Source: DSWT01 sp035415725
Lineage (GTDB): Bacteria > Chloroflexota > Anaerolineae > B4-G1 > SLSP01
NCBI GenBank assembly: GCA_035415725.1
Contig: DAOOGN010000060.1
Location: 1 to 26,762, forward strand
Length of the DNA: 26,762 nt
Direction: 5' to 3'
The notes below the pieces were generated by a model. The model was not told where the DNA came from. It saw only the letters and a program-made list of their open reading frames with translations, and made no database searches. Shown piece by piece: positions 13,594 to 21,969 of this stretch. The translations under genes were made by a program, and so were the position numbers. The stretch's first letter is position 1. Every line of letters starts with the position of its first letter.

Positions 13594-14300
13594 TGATCAT
13601 CCGACCAGTAGCGGCTGCCATCATATTCGTCAAAAAGCGCAGGGGGTTGTTTCTGGCGGAAGAGCGGCATCAGGATCATGCCGCTGACGAATCCGCCGAT
13701 GTGGGCCCACCATGCCACGCCGCCGGTTTGCACGTTGACATTGAGCGATGCTACCCCGTTGAGGAATTGCACGAGGAACCATCCGCCCAGCACGAGCACC
13801 GCCGGCAGATAGATGGTTGTATAGATGAAAATCAGCGGCACCAAAGTGCGCACCCGCGCATGGGGAAAGAGCAACAGATACGCGCCTAACACGCCGGCAA
13901 TCGCGCCGCTCGCGCCGATCGCGGGGACGGATGAGGTGGGCATCGCCAGGACTTGTGCTATCCCCGACAAAACGCCACACAGCGTATAAAAGATGAAAAA
14001 TCGCCCATGCCCCATACGATCTTCCACGTTATCGCCGAAAATCCACAGGTAGATCATGTTGCCGATCAAGTGCGCCCAGCCGCCGTGCAAGTACATCGCC
14101 GTGACCAGAGTTACCAGGGTCAAGGGATTGGTCCAGCCGGTCATGATGTTGATCGGCGTTGCCCCAAACATCTGGGCCATCTGGTCGGCCGCCGGTTCAA
14201 AGAACACTTCAAACAGAAAGACAATCGTATTGGCCGCAACCAACCCCAGTGTGACTGTGGGAAAATGTCTTGAGGGTATATTGTCACTCAATGGAATCAT
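13587..14300 (-). CDS. Rhomboid-family intramembrane serine protease
   Basis: 237 aa with six hydrophobic segments. Catalytic Ser131 sits in GASGAIAG and the partner His200 in WWAHIGGFVSG. LHGGWAHLIGNM supplies the conserved His and Asn of the oxyanion region. It cleaves transmembrane substrates within the bilayer. The cytoplasmic tail is short and acidic. The ATG at 14300 follows GGGAGGCGACT. A 32-bp leader repeat shared with the adenosine-kinase gene abuts this site. It overlaps yggS by 7 nt. Confidence 0.95.
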   Translation of the reverse strand: MIPLSDNIPSRHFPTVTLGLVAANTIVFLFEVFFEPAADQMAQMFGATPINIMTGWTNPLTLVTLVTAMYLHGGWAHLIGNMIYLWIFGDNVEDRMGHGRFFIFYTLCGVLSGIAQVLAMPTSSVPAIGASGAIAGVLGAYLLLFPHARVRTLVPLIFIYTTIYLPAVLVLGGWFLVQFLNGVASLNVNVQTGGVAWWAHIGGFVSGMILMPLFRQKQPPALFDEYDGSRYWSDDQW

Positions 14301-14312
14301 AGTCGCCTCCCT

Positions 14313-14344
14313 TGAAAATAGCCCCAGAGCACCCAGAGTTCACA
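14313..14344 (-). repeat. Leader repeat, copy 2
   Basis: Exact reverse complement of 4360-4391 over 32 bp, again ending directly before the ribosome binding site of the downstream gene (rhomboid). Confidence 0.8.
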
Positions 14345-14454
14345 TCGTATTCTCCCCCAGCCTTTCTCAGCCGAACATCCCCTCGGCCTTTTCCCGCGCG
14401 CACCGTCTATGTCAACCGGGCGGGCAATGGCGTTTCCGGCGGGAATGACCCGGA

Positions 14455-14940
14455 CTATAGCAGTGTTTTGGGGTCAGGAATCTGCCCCGGGTGCAGGAGC
14501 GAGACGGCTTCTGCATACCCTGGCGCCTGCATCGCGCAGGAGTTGGCAGCACGTACCTGGGCAATGGCTGCTTCTGGCAGCATGTTGTGGTAGATGACCA
14601 GATACCCGGCCAGGATTACCCCGCTCCGATCACATCCGGCGTGGCAGTGTACCATGACCGGCGTTCCGCCCGCGACGCGCTCATGGATGAATGTCCACGC
14701 CGGCAGCGCTTCGTGGATGAAGGCCTTGCGCATCCCTGCCGAGAAGAGGAAAAGCGGTGGAAAATTGACTTTGAGATGCTCCAGGCCATACGCGCTCAAA
14801 TCTTCTACCGGCTCTTCCAACGCCAGGGAGACGACGGCGCGAATTCCGCCGGCGTAGAGTTCGGCAGGACGCCATGGGGCGTGAAGCGGACCGGGGCGTC
14901 CACCTAGTAGCTTGTCAATGACCCAGTAAACGTATTGCAT
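14455..14940 (-). CDS. Dual-specificity protein phosphatase-like protein
   Basis: 161 aa with the Cys-phosphatase signature VHCHAGCDRSG (nucleophile Cys99, Arg105). The preceding helix (PAWTFIHERVAGGTPVMV) and the following GVILAGYLVIYHNMLPEAAIAQVRAAN match DSP/PTP catalytic domains. The usual upstream general-acid Asp is not obvious (VNFPPLFLF at that position), so the substrate range may differ. The start is set at ATG 14940 in place of a longer frame from 14997. It precedes the rhomboid gene by 154 bp in the same direction and may share its transcript. Substrate unknown. Confidence 0.85.
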   Translation of the reverse strand: MQYVYWVIDKLLGGRPGPLHAPWRPAELYAGGIRAVVSLALEEPVEDLSAYGLEHLKVNFPPLFLFSAGMRKAFIHEALPAWTFIHERVAGGTPVMVHCHAGCDRSGVILAGYLVIYHNMLPEAAIAQVRAANSCAMQAPGYAEAVSLLHPGQIPDPKTLL

Positions 14941-15024
14941 AAATCCATTGTATATGCAAGCGGCAAAGCTGTCAAAGCCGGCTACAGTGGTTGCCAAAAT
15001 ATCCTTGTTAAGGTATAGTTAACG

Positions 15025-15176
15025 TAACTATTCAGCCACCCTCGCCAGGTGGCAGCGGGACTTTGGGGATGGTGCATAAGGGGTTGACACTGTGGCCGTA
15101 GGGGCTGACCTTCCATTCCCCCCTCTCCCCCCGCAAGCGGAGGAGAAGGGAGGCAGGGGGGAGGGGCTTATAGAAA
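15025..15176 (+). repeat. Dispersed repeat, copy 2
   Basis: 152-bp relative of 3964-4130, starting TAACTATTCAGC and ending GCTTATAGAAA, with the same hairpin core. It fills the divergent region between the phosphatase and ricT genes. Confidence 0.8.
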
Positions 15177-15217
15177 AGTGAACTCGTCAACGGTGAATAT
15201 CGCCGAAAGCAGGATGT

Positions 15218-16213
15218 ATGGACAAAGTGGATGAAAGCATGCCGGATGAAGAAGCCGAAGCATGGTCAGATGAGATTGAAACGTGGCTCGATGAGGTTCA
15301 AGAGGAGCTTCTCGATGTTGAGGAAGCTGCCGATGAGGAAGTGGCCTCGTCACCAGAGGTTCCGTCAACACAACCTGAGGGGCGAGGCCCTATGTCGCCC
15401 ATTGGAGTCCGGTTTCAGCCGGCCGGAAAAGTGTATCATTTCGTCGCGCCGGTAGATATGGGCCTGAAAAAAGAGGATTGGGTGGTAGTGGAGACAGTCT
15501 ACGGCGAGCAGGCCGGTCAGGTCAGTGAACCGGACGCAAAACTCCCGGAGGGTGTTTCCCCAAAACGTCTCAAAACGGTCTTGCGGCAGGCCACAGCTTT
15601 GGATATGGCGCGCTTCCAACTCATGCGTGAGCGCGCCGCGCGCATGGTTGAAGTCGCCAGGGAAGAAGCAAAAGCGCAAAAGCTGGATATGAAAATTTTT
15701 GCGGCGGAATTCACTCTCGATGGAGCCGGCGCTATTGTTCTGGGCACAGGGAATTCGAACAAGAAGGACCTCACCAACTTTCGCCGCCGTCTTGCCGCCC
15801 GCATGAACTGTCGGGTTGAAGTCAGGATGGTCGGACCGCGCGACCACGCTAAAACACTGTGTGGCTACGGCGTCTGCGGGGAAGAGCGCTGCTGCTGCCG
15901 TTTCCTCACCGAATTCCAGGCCGTCTCTATCAAGATGGCCAAGGATCAGGCCATTTCGATGGCGCCTACGGACATCACGGGCATGTGTGGCCGCCTGCGC
16001 TGTTGCCTGGCCTACGAACACGAGGTCTACAAGGAAGAAGCCAAGAGCCTGCCGAAGCTCAAAGCCCGCGTGCAGACGGAAAAGGGGTTGGGGCGGGTGA
16101 TCGATCTGGACATTCTCAAAGCAGAGATCGTCGTTGAGATTCCTCCCGATGGCCCACGGGTCGAGCGCGAGCGTTTTCGCTTCCGTGCGGATGAGGTCAA
16201 GGTTGTCACGTAG
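15218..16213 (+). CDS. ricT: RicT/YaaT-type PSP1 domain iron-sulfur protein
   Basis: 331 aa. A 55-residue acidic, probably disordered N-terminal extension precedes the PSP1 core. Eight cysteines (215, 220, 225-227, 257, 262, 263) lie in CGYGVCGEERCCCRFL and MCGRLRCCLAYE, the positions that carry iron-sulfur clusters in B. subtilis RicT, where RicT, RicA and RicF form the Y-complex that assists RNase Y in RNA maturation. SIKMAKDQ between them is also family-typical. No ricA or ricF is nearby, and the usual holB neighbour is absent. The start is ATG 15218 with CAGGAT just upstream. It is followed 27 nt later by the YbaK-type gene, likely the same transcript. Confidence 0.93.
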   Translation: MDKVDESMPDEEAEAWSDEIETWLDEVQEELLDVEEAADEEVASSPEVPSTQPEGRGPMSPIGVRFQPAGKVYHFVAPVDMGLKKEDWVVVETVYGEQAGQVSEPDAKLPEGVSPKRLKTVLRQATALDMARFQLMRERAARMVEVAREEAKAQKLDMKIFAAEFTLDGAGAIVLGTGNSNKKDLTNFRRRLAARMNCRVEVRMVGPRDHAKTLCGYGVCGEERCCCRFLTEFQAVSIKMAKDQAISMAPTDITGMCGRLRCCLAYEHEVYKEEAKSLPKLKARVQTEKGLGRVIDLDILKAEIVVEIPPDGPRVERERFRFRADEVKVVT

Positions 16214-16240
16214 CAAACTATAAGCGGTTAAAAGGGGTTG

Positions 16241-16729
16241 ATGGCAAGAGTCGCTTATCCGATGACCCGTGGGGTGCGGCATTTGCAGGACAAGGAAGTG
16301 ACCTTTACACCCCATCTTTATCCCTTTGAAGAGCATGGCGGAACAGGCCACGCGGCCAACTGCCTGAATGTAGACGAGCACATTGTCATCAAAACGCTCG
16401 TGATGGAAAGGGACGATGGTAAGCCGTGCCTGGTTTTGATGCATGGGGACCGGGAAGTGTCTACCAGGAACCTGGCCCGGGCGTTGGGGGTCAAATCTGT
16501 CACCCCCTGCGATGTTGCCAAAGCCGAGCGTGTGACCGGCTACCAGGTGGGTGGGATCAGCCCTTTTGGCACGCGCCAACCGCTGCCGGTTTATGTTCAA
16601 AGCACTATTCTGGACCTGCCCTGCCTCTACATCAACGGCGGCAAGCGCGGTTTCTTGGTGGAAATCACGCCTGAGGCACTGCAAAAGGCGCTTCCTGTGC
16701 AGCCGGTTGATGTAGCCATCATTGCATAA
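16241..16729 (+). CDS. ybaK: YbaK/EbsC-type aminoacyl-tRNA deacylase
   Basis: 162 aa, the usual YbaK length. The catalytic-type Lys51 lies in HIVIKTLV, and the family loop VGGISPFGTRQPLPVY is intact (about 103-118), as is the INGGKRGFLVEI strand. Homologues hydrolyse Cys-tRNA(Pro) or other mischarged tRNAs, protecting translation fidelity in trans. The ATG at 16241 follows AAAGGGGTT, and an adjacent TTG at 16238 is an alternative. It lies 27 nt after ricT. Confidence 0.92.
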   Translation: MARVAYPMTRGVRHLQDKEVTFTPHLYPFEEHGGTGHAANCLNVDEHIVIKTLVMERDDGKPCLVLMHGDREVSTRNLARALGVKSVTPCDVAKAERVTGYQVGGISPFGTRQPLPVYVQSTILDLPCLYINGGKRGFLVEITPEALQKALPVQPVDVAIIA

Positions 16730-16738
16730 CCCATGGCT

Positions 16739-16771
16739 CGGCGATCCGCTCCAAGCATGGCTAACGGGTGT
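16739..16771 (+). repeat. 33-bp dispersed repeat, copy 2
   Basis: Same as 11282-11314 with one mismatch, located just after the ybaK stop. Confidence 0.75.
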
Positions 16772-16876
16772 GGAATTTCTGCCTCGATGTACGAGGGATA
16801 AGCGGCTCGTCCTCGCGCCTTGGCCGCCGGCAGGTTGTCTCGAAATCTGTCAGCGGTGATTGGAGGAAATGCCCTA

Positions 16877-16904
16877 TTGACAAGTGCGATTTTCAGGTTA
16901 CAAT
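16877..16904 (+). promoter_or_regulatory. Promoter of the sugar ABC importer operon
   Basis: TTGACA (16877-16882), 16-bp spacer, TACAAT (16899-16904), about 47 nt before the first permease ATG. Confidence 0.7.
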
Positions 16905-16912
16905 TGAATTGT
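16900..16912. promoter_or_regulatory. Possible operator overlapping the -10 box
   Basis: ACAATTGAATTGT is a perfect 6-1-6 palindrome that starts inside the -10 hexamer, a position suited to a repressor. No regulator gene is adjacent. Confidence 0.4.
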
Positions 16913-16951
16913 TCATTGAAACTTCAACCACCGGCCTGAAAAGCTGTTAGC

Positions 16952-18013
16952 ATGGCAGATGCGGTTTGGCTGAAGGAAATGCAGTTTGGTTATGCAATAA
17001 GGAGGCTCGCCATAGAAGCTACATCCTCTGCAAGATCAGTTCCACGGGAAAAATCGAGATGGAGTCGAGATAAGATTTATACTAACCTCTCTTACTTAGC
17101 CATGGTGCTGCCGGGGGCGATATGGTTGTTGTTGTTTTCGTATCTTCCCATGCCTGGTGTCATCATGGCGTTCAAAACCTATAAGCTGGTCAAACCGCCT
17201 GCCGATTCTTTCATTCAAAACAAGTTCATTTACAGCCTGATCAAAAGCCCCTGGGTGGGGCTGGATAACTTCCGTTATCTGACCCTGCCCACGAATATTG
17301 ACGCCACACTGACGTATATTCGCAACACCGTTTTGTATAACCTGCTCTTCATGGTGGTAGGGCTGGTGCTTTCTGTGGCTTTGGCGGTTATGATTTTCGA
17401 GATGACCAACCGCTTTTTAGCCAAACTCTATCACTCCATCTTTTTCCTCCCGTTTTTTGTCTCGTGGATTGTGGTGGCCTATGTGGTTTATGCGTTGGGC
17501 AGCTCCAAAGGGATTATCAACAGCATCATCGTTCCTATGGGGTTTACGCCGATAGAAGTCTATAAGGAGAAACTGGCCTGGCCGTTTATTTTCCTGATAG
17601 CCAATATATGGAGATATACCGGCAACGGGTCCATCATCTACCTGGCCACCATCACCGGCATTGATCGTGAACTGTATGAGGCTGCGGCGATTGACGGCGC
17701 CGGAAAATGGAAACAATTCACGCACATTACCTTGCCGCATTTGATTCCGGTGATCGTGCTGCTGCAAATTCTGGCAGTAGGCCGCATCTTTGGTTCCGAT
17801 TTTGACATGTTCTATACGCTTCCCAATGGCGCCGCGCTCGTCAAGGATGTCACGCAGACACTGGATGTCTTTGTGTACAACATGCTGAGAAGCACGACGC
17901 CGCTTGGTTATCCTGCAGCGGCTGCGTTCGTGCAATCCATCGTCGGCTTCATTCTTATTTTGATCACCAATGCTATTGTGCGTAAGACCAGACCGGAAAT
18001 GGCATTGTTCTAA
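16952..18013 (+). CDS. Carbohydrate ABC transporter permease, LplB type
   Basis: 353 aa from ATG 16952. Six membrane helices start with NLSYLAMVLPGAIWLLLFSYLPM, and the EAA loop EAAAIDGAGKWKQFTHITLP (from residue 243) contacts the ATPase. This matches LplB/YtcP-type permeases for oligosaccharides. The ATG at 16952 has no good ribosome binding site, whereas AAGGAGG at 16999-17005 is perfectly spaced from an in-frame ATA at 17012, which would give a 333-aa product. It pairs with the permease 14 nt downstream. Confidence 0.93.
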   Translation: MADAVWLKEMQFGYAIRRLAIEATSSARSVPREKSRWSRDKIYTNLSYLAMVLPGAIWLLLFSYLPMPGVIMAFKTYKLVKPPADSFIQNKFIYSLIKSPWVGLDNFRYLTLPTNIDATLTYIRNTVLYNLLFMVVGLVLSVALAVMIFEMTNRFLAKLYHSIFFLPFFVSWIVVAYVVYALGSSKGIINSIIVPMGFTPIEVYKEKLAWPFIFLIANIWRYTGNGSIIYLATITGIDRELYEAAAIDGAGKWKQFTHITLPHLIPVIVLLQILAVGRIFGSDFDMFYTLPNGAALVKDVTQTLDVFVYNMLRSTTPLGYPAAAAFVQSIVGFILILITNAIVRKTRPEMALF

Positions 18014-18027
18014 GGAATTGCTCTACA

Positions 18028-18990
18028 ATGAATATCAATATACCCTTGAAAGCGGATGCAAACTTGTTGGATAAGCCTATTTTGCCGAAGAAAAAAGAGC
18101 GCGATATGCTGGCTCTTTCGCCGACGGCGAACGCCGTCCTGACGGTGCTATTGGGAATCTGTTGTATTTTGATGTTGATTCCTATCTACGTCATTGTCAT
18201 TGCCTCGCTTACCTCGGAAGCCTCGCTCGTTGCGGACGGCTACCAGTTATGGCCGAAGGAATTTTCGGGTATGGCCTATAAGTTCCTTTTCAGCCAGGGT
18301 TCGATTGTCATTACGGCTTACAAAAACACGATCATATCCACCGTGGCCGGGACAGCCCTCGCCGTTCTTATGGTGGGGTTATATGCTTACCCGCTTTCGC
18401 GTGACAACTTCAAATTCAAGGGCTTCTTTACTTTCTTTGCCTTCTTTACCATGCTGTTCGGCGGTGGGCTTGTGGCCTACTACATGGTGACCCGGCAGAT
18501 TCTGCAAATCCAAAACAGTCTGTGGGCCTTGTTCCTTCCCTCCGCTTTTAGCCCGTTCTGGGTGATTGTCATGCGCACCTTCTATAAATCGAACGTGCCC
18601 AATGAGATCATCGAATCGGCCCGTATCGATGGCGCCAACGAATGGCGTACGCTTTTCCAGATTGTCATGCCGCTGGCCGTGCCCGGTTTGGCGACGGTCG
18701 CTTTGTTCAGCGCGATTGGCATCTGGAACAACTTTTTTAACTGTCTGATTCTGGTGGACGAAGCCAAATACTACAGCCTGCAGTTCACCATTTATACGAC
18801 GTTAAACAACATCCGCTTCTTGCTTGAAAACGCGGACAAGATGCAAGGTATCGTCAACATGTCCCAACTTCCCTCACAAACTTTCCGTATGGCCATGGCG
18901 GTGGTCACTGTAGGCCCCATTATTTTTGCCTATCCCTTCTTCCAGCGCTATTTTATCCGCGGTTTGACCATTGGCGCTATCAAGGGGTAG
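18028..18990 (+). CDS. Carbohydrate ABC transporter permease, LplC type
   Basis: 320 aa with six membrane helices. The first (about 35-58, TVLLGICCILMLIPIYVIVIASL) follows a 30-residue cytoplasmic tail. The EAA-like loop is ESARIDGANEWRTLFQIVMP (from residue 196), and the protein ends PIIFAYPFFQRYFIRGLTIGAIKG, the classic C-terminus of binding-protein-dependent sugar permeases. It forms a heterodimer with the preceding permease. No ATPase gene is present, which is usual for the Lpl-type cluster; a shared MsmK/UgpC-type ATPase elsewhere is expected. Confidence 0.95.
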   Translation: MNINIPLKADANLLDKPILPKKKERDMLALSPTANAVLTVLLGICCILMLIPIYVIVIASLTSEASLVADGYQLWPKEFSGMAYKFLFSQGSIVITAYKNTIISTVAGTALAVLMVGLYAYPLSRDNFKFKGFFTFFAFFTMLFGGGLVAYYMVTRQILQIQNSLWALFLPSAFSPFWVIVMRTFYKSNVPNEIIESARIDGANEWRTLFQIVMPLAVPGLATVALFSAIGIWNNFFNCLILVDEAKYYSLQFTIYTTLNNIRFLLENADKMQGIVNMSQLPSQTFRMAMAVVTVGPIIFAYPFFQRYFIRGLTIGAIKG

Positions 18991-19323
18991 AACGGCTGTT
19001 TTCATCTGCCGCTGTACTTTTCAGGACTTACGCAAGCCTAGCTCGAATCAAGCGACGGAGGATGGGTAGTGACATAAGTCCTATCTTTGTTGAGCTTCAT
19101 GGGGCCATTGATGCCGGCATGAAGAAAAATCTGTGGTTTGAAGGCTGAAGTTTTAGCCGGTGGTAACCTGGGTTGAGAAAGGAGGTGTCGTCAAAGGCCC
19201 GCCATTCTCGGGATGAAAGAGGAGGACGGGCAGCAAAAAGTTGAGGCGCAGTTCTGTTTTCAAAGATGAATTCGTGGTGTTAATCACAAAACTAAATAGT
19301 TTAGCCAAAGAAGGAGAAATATC
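18991..19323. other. Non-coding gap within the ABC importer locus
   Basis: No gene is seen. The gap holds an inverted repeat (AGGACTTA at 19023-19030 with TAAGTCCT at 19075-19082), possibly an IS or MITE remnant, and a 14-bp palindrome (AAACTA-AA-TAGTTT, 19289-19302) just before the binding-protein ribosome binding site. The long leader suggests the abundant binding protein has its own regulation or processing. Confidence 0.5.
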
Positions 19324-20967
19324 ATGTCTAAGAAACTGTCCCGTCGTGAGTTTTTGAGAATTGCCGGCATGGCTACTGTCGGCGGCGTTCTCGTAGCCTG
19401 TACCAAACCTACCGCCGCGCCTACAACAGTGGCCACAAAAGCACCTGAAGCCCCTGCAGCTACGGCGGTACCCAAAGCCACTGAAGCCCCTGCAGCTACG
19501 GCGGTACCCAAAACCACTGAAGCGCCCGCCGAAACCGTAGTTCTCGACTACTATTGGATCGGTAATGGGGACACCGATCAGCGCGCAGCGGTTGAAGCCG
19601 CGATCAACGAATATGTTGAGCCTCTCATCGGCACCAACGTGGTCTTCCATATCATTGGCTGGGGTGATTGGGCCTCCAAGGCTGTTACCGGCATCCAGGC
19701 CGGCGAGAAGATCGACATCTTCTTCACCGCTGACTGGTCCTACTATATGATGTTGGCATCCGCAGGCCTGTTTGCCCCGTTGAATGACGACAATGGGCCG
19801 AACGGCAATCTGCTCGAACAATACGGTCAGGGCATCTTGACCAGCTTGAACCCCGCGTTTATCACCGGTACGCAGATTGACGGCGTCAATTACGCGGTTC
19901 CTACCAATAAGGAACTGACCGTTCCCATGGGCTTTGTCTACAATGCCGTCCTGGCTGAGGAAATAGGTTTCACCCCTGAAGAGGCTGCCAAGGTTAAGAA
20001 AATGACTGACCTTGAGCCCTGGCTCGAAAAGGCCAAAGCAGCCCGCCCGGATGAGTATCCTTACCTCTTCAGCGGTCAGTGGTGGGGTTTCGAGCCCTGG
20101 CTACCCAGCCTCGCTGAAGCTGTTCCCGCCAATGTAGTCAACATGAAACAGGATCCCGATGCCAGTGGCAAATTCGACGAGACCATTCAAAGTGTATGGG
20201 AAACCGACGTCAACAAAGAGTATGCCACCCTGATGCGCAAATGGTATCAGAACGGCTGGGTTCATCCTGATGCCGGTCTGACTACTTTCAACTCCACCCC
20301 GATCATGAACGCGGGGCAGTTCCTCATCACCACTCAGCCTTTGAAGGGCAACAACATCAAGGCGCAGGAGCTGGTGAACGCCTCCGGCAATCCTGATCTG
20401 GAATTGTTGGAAATCTACGGCCAGGCTAAGGTCAATGTGACCCACCATGCCGGTGGTTCTATGCTCGCTATCCCTGCTATGTCTGAGTATCCGGTGCAGG
20501 CCATGAAGTACATCAACCTCATGCACACCGACTCTAAGTTGATCAACATGATGCTATTCGGCGTTGAGGGCAAAAACTGGGAATTTGAGGCTGATGGCCG
20601 CGTGAACATCATTGACAGCGCCTGGTATGGTGCGCACGGTGGCGCGTGGACCCTGGGTAACACCATGATCCAGGCGGTCTCCAACAAAGAAGATCCCGAC
20701 AAGAACAGGATGTTGATCGAGTATGCCAATGATTCGGTCAATAGCCCTACCCTTGGCTTCCGCTTCCGCTCCGAACCCGTTGCTGCTGAGCTGACTGCTT
20801 TGAGTGCAGTTGTCGATGGTATGAACCAGGCTCTGATGTCCGGTTATGTTGACCCCGAAGTCGAACTACCAAAATACATTGCTGACATGAAGGCTGCTGG
20901 TCTCGACACGATCAAGGCCGAGGTTGAGAAGCAGTATGCCGAGTGGAAGGCCAAGAAAAGCGCGTAA
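19324..20967 (+). CDS. Tat-exported lipoprotein solute-binding protein (DUF3502 type)
   Basis: 547 aa. The N-terminus has a twin-arginine motif (SRREFLRIAG) and a lipobox ending at Cys26 (L-V-A-C), so it should be exported folded and lipidated. A Pro/Ala/Thr tether (27-75) containing two 36-bp repeats lifts the domain from the membrane. The remainder is a type-1 extracellular sugar-binding protein. The C-terminal 80 residues (LGFRFRSEPVAAELTAL ... GYVDPEVELPKYIADMKAAGLD) match DUF3502, found in LplA/LipO-like proteins. AAGGAGA precedes ATG 19324. It supplies substrate to the two permeases upstream. Sugar specificity cannot be read from the sequence. Confidence 0.93.
   Translation: MSKKLSRREFLRIAGMATVGGVLVACTKPTAAPTTVATKAPEAPAATAVPKATEAPAATAVPKTTEAPAETVVLDYYWIGNGDTDQRAAVEAAINEYVEPLIGTNVVFHIIGWGDWASKAVTGIQAGEKIDIFFTADWSYYMMLASAGLFAPLNDDNGPNGNLLEQYGQGILTSLNPAFITGTQIDGVNYAVPTNKELTVPMGFVYNAVLAEEIGFTPEEAAKVKKMTDLEPWLEKAKAARPDEYPYLFSGQWWGFEPWLPSLAEAVPANVVNMKQDPDASGKFDETIQSVWETDVNKEYATLMRKWYQNGWVHPDAGLTTFNSTPIMNAGQFLITTQPLKGNNIKAQELVNASGNPDLELLEIYGQAKVNVTHHAGGSMLAIPAMSEYPVQAMKYINLMHTDSKLINMMLFGVEGKNWEFEADGRVNIIDSAWYGAHGGAWTLGNTMIQAVSNKEDPDKNRMLIEYANDSVNSPTLGFRFRSEPVAAELTALSAVVDGMNQALMSGYVDPEVELPKYIADMKAAGLDTIKAEVEKQYAEWKAKKSA
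19441..19512 (+). repeat. 36-bp tandem repeat in lipoprotein tether
   Basis: Two nearly identical 36-bp units encode TEAPAATAVPKA-type dodecapeptides, with a degenerate third unit after 19513. Such units change copy number easily and would alter tether length without a frameshift. Confidence 0.8.
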
Positions 20968-21001
20968 TAGGTCCGGGTGAATCGCCTGAACCGGGTTTGA
21001 A

Positions 21002-21041
21002 ACACAAGGGACTGTCTTGGTACCAAGACAGTCCCTTGTGT
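21002..21041. terminator. 40-bp perfect palindrome between convergent genes
   Basis: Two exact 20-bp arms (ACACAAGGGACTGTCTTGGT and its complement) without a loop, 34 bp after the binding-protein stop and 67 bp before the VOC stop. It likely terminates both directions; the U-tract is weak on either side (CATCCATTTTG; TTTCAAACC). Confidence 0.65.
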
Positions 21042-21108
21042 CATCCATTTTGTCATCTATGGATCCGCTCCATGGAGGGAGCGACGCTTATCGCCGTGTC
21101 AAGTTGGT

Positions 21109-21567
21109 CTAGGCGAAGTTTTCCAGCAGTTCCAGCACGAGGTGCAACTGCGGGATGGCATCGACGTAGGAATACATCCCACCGGTGTAGCGCCCTTGCT
21201 GGACGAGTTTCGCGCCTTTGCCCTCCAGGTAAGCGACCACTTTGTCGCTGTCCTTGACGAAGAAGGCGATGTGATGGACCCCCTCACCCTTCTCGTCGAG
21301 CGCTTCCTGCCACGTGGAAGGTTTCCCATCCGGCTCGATCAGCTCAAGCTGCACCTGTCCCATATCGAAGAACGCCAGTTTGGCGCGGGCCTCGCTTGGC
21401 TGCCCGCGATACACAGTCTGCGCCTTGTCGTACTCGTCGGTGACGGTGATGGCAGGGTGGGGCAGACCCAGGATATCGCAGTAGGCCGCTGCAGATTTCT
21501 CGATGTCTTTCACGACCAGGCCAATCTGACATACGATGTTGGTTCCAATTCCGGTTTGTTCGCTCAT
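21109..21567 (-). CDS. VOC-family (glyoxalase/methylmalonyl-CoA epimerase-like) protein
   Basis: 152 aa with two beta-alpha-beta-beta-beta modules. Likely metal ligands are Q in CQIGLVVKD, E in VQLELIEP, H in GVHHIAFFVKD and E in LHLVLELLE; the first is Gln rather than the common His. The pattern is nearest to the methylmalonyl-CoA epimerase/glyoxalase branch. The start is ATG 21567 after AAGGAGA; the longer frame from 21672 has no such site. It lies between the ABC importer and the sugar kinase genes, facing the importer, and may act on a sugar-derived metabolite. Reaction uncertain. Confidence 0.82.
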   Translation of the reverse strand: MSEQTGIGTNIVCQIGLVVKDIEKSAAAYCDILGLPHPAITVTDEYDKAQTVYRGQPSEARAKLAFFDMGQVQLELIEPDGKPSTWQEALDEKGEGVHHIAFFVKDSDKVVAYLEGKGAKLVQQGRYTGGMYSYVDAIPQLHLVLELLENFA

Positions 21568-21838
21568 AATGATCTCCTTATTAGAATTAACCACGAATTC
21601 TGTACTGGTCAACAAGATGCTGGACACGCGGCTCAATTCGTCCCCGCCGCTGAGCACGCTGAGAAATAGCATCCATCGCGGCGAACTCGGCGCTCTCGGC
21701 GGTAAAAAACGCGTTTCTTTGATTAAGGTAGCAACTTGAGTTATCTATTCAGGCGCTCGGGCCGGCCTCTGACCGTGCCCGCTCCTGCCTGGGCCGGCGG
21801 TGGCACCCATCCCCCCCCCAGGAAGGGGGATTTTTGTA

Positions 21839-21884
21839 GGGGGTGTGGCGGGCGGCGAAGCCGCCCGCCACACCCCCATTTTTT
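21839..21884 (+). terminator. 18-bp perfect hairpin with T-tract
   Basis: Stem 21839-21856 pairs with 21860-21877 around a GAA loop and is followed by ATTTTTT. It is a textbook terminator in the plus direction, yet no plus-strand gene ends nearby, so it may be part of a mobile repeat or guard the convergent genes. Confidence 0.5.
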
Positions 21885-21936
21885 CGCCCCTTCTTCCCCG
21901 CTGGCGGGGGAGAAGGGGGTTGAGGGGATGAGAGGG
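21871..21936 (-). repeat. Dispersed repeat core, inverted copy 3
   Basis: Read on the minus strand it closely matches the hairpin core of 3964-4130 (CTCATCCCC ... CCCCCTTCTCCCCCGC ... GAAGAAGG ... GCGAAAAAATG). Confidence 0.65.
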
Positions 21937-21969
21937 TCCTCGCGTCACAGAAGCGTGCTATCGGGTGTA

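Larger units (their letters stand above)
21568..21969. other. Repeat-rich non-coding region
   Basis: No gene is seen. The region holds poly-C and poly-G runs, an 18-bp hairpin and an inverted copy of the dispersed repeat. Overlapping short frames have no ribosome binding sites and biased composition. Confidence 0.5.

Noticed and set aside
14402..14460. Plus-strand TVYVNRAGNGVSGGND-like stretch resembling the start of a beta-helix protein
   Set aside because: Too short, merges into the antisense of the phosphatase gene and has no start signal; possibly a relic or chance.
15365..16684. 439-codon minus-strand open frame opposite ricT and ybaK
   Set aside because: Both sense genes have diagnostic motifs; the antisense product has none.
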